Shown piece by piece: positions 61,640 to 64,000 of a stretch of 64,000 bases of DNA. The DNA lies in NCBI RefSeq assembly GCF_019457615.1, contig NZ_CP080414.1, positions 3,421,501 to 3,485,500 on the forward strand. The letters are read 5' to 3'. Position 1 is the first letter of the stretch. Each line of letters begins with the position of its first letter. Made by a program: the position numbers and the translations under genes. The DNA comes from Shewanella zhangzhouensis. GTDB taxonomy: Bacteria > Pseudomonadota > Gammaproteobacteria > Enterobacterales > Shewanellaceae. The notes beneath the pieces were generated by a model. The model saw only the letters and a program-made list of their open reading frames with translations, was not told the DNA's origin and did no database searches.

Positions 61640-62554
61640 ATGTCTGAACCTGTAACCTGGTTATTTGATTCTCCCAACACTGCCATCGATGAATCCCGAT
61701 GGCAGCACTTGACGCAGCTGTTGTGTCAGCTGTTTAAAGCCAGTGCCTGCGCCATAGTGCAGTACCAAGCTGGCGACGCCAAAATCCTTACTCTGAAACA
61801 ACATAAAAACCTCGGCCTGACCCTGGGCGCCATTGAACCCATAGACAACCTCAAACAGCGACTGTCCAATACTGAGCTGCCCGATGAAGGCATTTGGCAT
61901 CACGGACTGATTGAGTTTTCCCTGAGCTGGCCCGGTGGCAGCCCCTTTGGCGCAGTGCTGCTGGTGTGTGACAAATTACCCCCCAACATCGACAGCGGCC
62001 GGACGCTGGCAGAGCCCATGCTGTCGCTGCTCGAGAGTGAATTGAATGTGTTGCGCCAGATGAGTCGCCTTGAACATATGTCGCTGCAGGATGAATCCAC
62101 GCAGATGCTCAATGACAACGGCTTTAATTTGATGGCCCCCAGACAGCTCAATTTGAGCCGGCGTTTGGGCTCCCATGCCGGGCTGGTGGTCATGGAAAAT
62201 GGCACTCAGTACGAGGCCGAAGAATCACAGGAAAAACTGCGTGCCCTGGCACAGGTGGTATTTGAAAACCTCAGGGAAGCGGACGTTGCGGCCCGAATCG
62301 GGGAACAAATCATCCTGCTGGCCTTTGTCGACAGTGAAGCCAACCTGGACTCTCTGGTGACCCGGCTGCACAAACAATTCGGCCGCAAACTGGAAGATCA
62401 GCGGGTGATGACGGGGCACAAATTTTTTACCCCGGATTCGCATCTTGAGCTGGCGCCCATGCTCGCAGAAGCCAGGGACGAACTGGAAAAAGTCCGCAGT
62501 CGCCTGTATCCCAAACCCCAAAGTAGCGAAGACACCACACCTCCCGACGCTTAG
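61640..62554 (+). CDS. GAF plus degenerate GGDEF protein, copy B
   Basis: A 304-residue paralogue of the preceding gene. It has a GAF-like first half ('FSLSWPGGSPFGAVLLVCDKLPP') and a GGDEF-like second half ('QDESTQMLNDNGFNLMAPRQLNLSRRLGSHAG') in which the signature reads 'IGEQIILLAF'. The shared phrase 'LMAPRQLNL' versus 'MMAPRQLNL' marks the relation. The N-terminal halves have diverged strongly, suggesting different ligands. The start at 61640 lacks a clear ribosome site; a TTG at 61562 would extend it by 26 residues. Confidence 0.72.
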   Translation: MSEPVTWLFDSPNTAIDESRWQHLTQLLCQLFKASACAIVQYQAGDAKILTLKQHKNLGLTLGAIEPIDNLKQRLSNTELPDEGIWHHGLIEFSLSWPGGSPFGAVLLVCDKLPPNIDSGRTLAEPMLSLLESELNVLRQMSRLEHMSLQDESTQMLNDNGFNLMAPRQLNLSRRLGSHAGLVVMENGTQYEAEESQEKLRALAQVVFENLREADVAARIGEQIILLAFVDSEANLDSLVTRLHKQFGRKLEDQRVMTGHKFFTPDSHLELAPMLAEARDELEKVRSRLYPKPQSSEDTTPPDA

Positions 62555-62586
62555 TCTCCTGAGGAAAGCGAAAGAGCTTTCGCACC

Positions 62587-62799
62587 TCAGCTGCTTGATT
62601 GTCCCCTGGCCCACTCGATTACGAGCACAACCGGAAAAGGGGACATCAACACCAACCCCAGCCCCAACAGAACTGACGCCCACAGCATACCAGTGACCTG
62701 CGCTGTCAGCTCTGTACCCAGATAGAGCCAAACTCCGCCAAGTACCATGGTCAGACCAAGCCAATGCAGGATTTTCAGAAATTTCATTACACTTTTCAT
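62587..62799 (-). CDS. Small two-helix membrane protein
   Basis: A 70-residue protein with two predicted membrane helices (about 9-29 and 37-60) and short charged ends. The ATG at 62799 is preferred over 62787. It has a GGAA three to four bases upstream, which is tight. It is convergent with the GAF-GGDEF pair and divergent from the META lipoprotein. The family is not recognised. Confidence 0.55.
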   Translation of the reverse strand: MKSVMKFLKILHWLGLTMVLGGVWLYLGTELTAQVTGMLWASVLLGLGLVLMSPFPVVLVIEWARGQSSS

Positions 62800-62873
62800 C
62801 TGTTCCACCACATAATCGCCCCTGAATGGCGGCATGCCGACGTCGCCCGTCAAAGTACAGTATGGAAACCCGC

Positions 62874-63284
62874 ATGATCAAGAAATTTGCCCTGATGGCC
62901 GGCGCACTGGCGCTGGTGGGCTGCCAATCATCCCCTTATTCTGACGCTGTTGAATTCAATTTGCTCGGAAGCTGGCACATAGAACAGGTGAAGGATCGCC
63001 CTGTCATCGACTACAGCCCCGCAAAACTGGTATTTGAAGAGGGCAATAAACTCCTTGGCAACAACAGCTGCAATAACTTTTTTGGCAGTTTTGAACTGCA
63101 AGGCAATCAGTTGCTGCTGACCCCTTCGGGCACCACCCGCAAGGCCTGTGTCGATGCCCTGATGGATCAGGAAGCCAGAGTCGCCGACGCCCTGCCCAGG
63201 GTCAGAAAGCTGGACGAAGCCGAAGGTAAGTTACGCCTGTTCGACAGCGAAGGAAAAGTGCTGCTGATTTTAAGCCGCCTCTGA
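62874..63284 (+). CDS. META-domain lipoprotein (HslJ-like)
   Basis: A 136-residue lipoprotein with signal peptide and lipobox 'LALVGC'. The mature part is a META domain as in the heat-inducible protein HslJ: 'LLGSWHIEQV', 'AKLVFEEGNKLLGNNSCNNFFGSFELQGNQLLLTPSGTTRKAC'. The N..N.. and CNNFFG segments are diagnostic. HslJ is linked to novobiocin tolerance in E. coli, but the mechanism is not established. I start at the ATG at 62874; an ATG 12 bases upstream is possible. It ends before a shared terminator. Confidence 0.82.
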   Translation: MIKKFALMAGALALVGCQSSPYSDAVEFNLLGSWHIEQVKDRPVIDYSPAKLVFEEGNKLLGNNSCNNFFGSFELQGNQLLLTPSGTTRKACVDALMDQEARVADALPRVRKLDEAEGKLRLFDSEGKVLLILSRL

Positions 63285-63364
63285 GCGCCCTGCTGGCCAA
63301 ACGTCATTGACCAGGCCCAATTAACAAAGTCTGCCAGACGAATGTACGCCTCAGCGCTCACAGC

Positions 63365-63391
63365 AAAAAGCCCCGCTCAAGCGGGGCTTTT
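63365..63391. terminator. Bidirectional terminator
   Basis: AAAAGCCCCGC and GCGGGGCTTTT with a TCAA loop, between the convergent META lipoprotein and symporter genes. Confidence 0.87.
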
Positions 63392-63417
63392 GTTATGCAT
63401 CAACTCTGCTCAGTCAA

Positions 63418-64000
63418 TCAGGCTTCTTCCCGTGCCTGTGCCATTTCGGCGCTGGTTTCCATGTCGGCATTATAGTGAGCGATATCAATTTCCCCTTCTG
63501 AGCGGGCAATCACAGTGGTGGCCACCAGGTCGCCGGACACATTCACCACGGTGCGGGCCATGTCCAGAATCCGGTCGATACCGGCGATAATGGCCACCCC
63601 TTCAAGGGGCAAGCCCACCGTGGTCAGCACCAGAGTCAGCATCACAAGCCCGGCTCCCGGTACCCCGGCAGTGCCAATGGATGCCAGGGTGGCAGTCAGC
63701 ACTATGGTGAGGTAGTCCACCCAGGTTAAGTCCACACCAAAGGCCTGCGCCACAAAGAGCGCTGTCACCCCCTGATACAGGGCCGTGCCGTCCATATTGA
63801 TGGTGGTGCCAAGGGGCAGCACAAAGCTGGAAATCTTCTTGTTTACGCCAAGATACTCGCTGGCGCACTTCATGCTGGCAGGCAGGGTGCCAGCGCTGCT
63901 GGAGGTGGTAAAAGCCACCGCCATGGCGTTACTGATCCCTTTGAAAAACTGGATAGGATTGAGTCCAGCAACCAGCTTCAGCACCAAGGAGTAGAAGCCC
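63418..64000 (-). CDS. Dicarboxylate/amino acid:cation symporter (DAACS), C-terminal part
   Basis: The frame is open to the window edge, so the N terminus is missing; about 193 residues are visible. Family signatures are 'TTSSSAGTLPASMKCA' (the serine-rich hairpin motif), 'SFVLPLGTTINMDGTALYQGV' with the NMDGT ion-binding site, 'GTAGVPGAGLVMLTLVL' and 'DRILDMARTVVNVSGD'. Members of this GltP/DctA group import glutamate, aspartate or C4-dicarboxylates with protons or sodium. Which substrate cannot be decided here. The gene ends at a bidirectional terminator. Confidence 0.92.
   Translation of the reverse strand, partial: GFYSLVLKLVAGLNPIQFFKGISNAMAVAFTTSSSAGTLPASMKCASEYLGVNKKISSFVLPLGTTINMDGTALYQGVTALFVAQAFGVDLTWVDYLTIVLTATLASIGTAGVPGAGLVMLTLVLTTVGLPLEGVAIIAGIDRILDMARTVVNVSGDLVATTVIARSEGEIDIAHYNADMETSAEMAQAREEA

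Noticed and set aside
62225..62881. 218-codon minus-strand frame opposite the second GAF-GGDEF gene
   Set aside because: Antisense shadow. The small membrane protein in another minus frame and the plus-strand genes account for the region.

Overview
The window looks like the chromosome of a Shewanella-type gammaproteobacterium. The inference rests on gene order: gcvP-gcvH-gcvT next to ubiI-ubiH-ygfB, divergent from zapA, 6S RNA and the 5-formyl-THF cyclo-ligase gene (the same neighbourhood as in E. coli); recJ-dsbC-xerD; trmN6 beside srmB; and fba-pgk-epd-tkt divergent from metK. A Tat-exported split-Soret-like dihaem cytochrome and several c-di-GMP-type proteins also fit that group. I see no rRNA, tRNA, CRISPR array, prophage or insertion sequence. 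Almost all of the window is dense single-copy coding DNA, and most convergent gene pairs share a bidirectional terminator.

Layout. 1-9.9 kb is accessory: the end of an alcohol dehydrogenase, a cyclophilin-like protein, a mandelonitrile-lyase-type cupin divergent from an AraC regulator, a DsbD/ScsB-like reductase with a two-domain TlpA-like partner, a second AraC regulator, and an SDR-AraC operon. 10.2-19.6 kb is the core cluster for glycine cleavage, ubiquinone hydroxylation, ZapA, 6S RNA and one-carbon metabolism. It has a candidate GcvA operator upstream of gcvT. 19.7-24 kb holds a 12-bp minisatellite, small membrane proteins, a quinone-reductase-like flavodoxin, a MerR regulator, a nitronate monooxygenase and a DUF808 protein. 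24.2-31.2 kb has rpiA, recJ, dsbC, xerD, brnQ and trmN6. 31.3-38.5 kb has srmB with a long repetitive tail, an RND efflux pair and a TatD-linked radical SAM protein.

38.6-45.9 kb is the most unusual part. It contains a membrane PAS protein with a dead GGDEF domain, then a ToxR-like regulator followed by a ToxS-shaped membrane protein. These are divergent from a two-gene operon: a Tat-exported cytochrome, and a lipoprotein that resembles the haem-free N-terminal domain of MtrC/OmcA-type outer-membrane cytochromes. A short membrane-anchored winged-helix protein closes the locus. I suggest this is a regulated envelope electron-transfer module.

46-57.4 kb carries nhaD, a DUF481 outer-membrane protein, selO, the fba-pgk-epd-tkt sugar-phosphate group and metK, which has a candidate MetJ operator. 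57.4-63 kb is a signalling patch: a PTS EIIC-EAL fusion with a small partner, a GNAT acetyltransferase, two tandem paralogous proteins with degenerate GGDEF domains, a small membrane protein and a META-domain lipoprotein. The window ends inside a dicarboxylate/amino acid:cation symporter gene.

Start codons were chosen by Shine-Dalgarno spacing and family length, so many genes here begin downstream of the longest open frame. All functions come from reading the sequence, with no database search.
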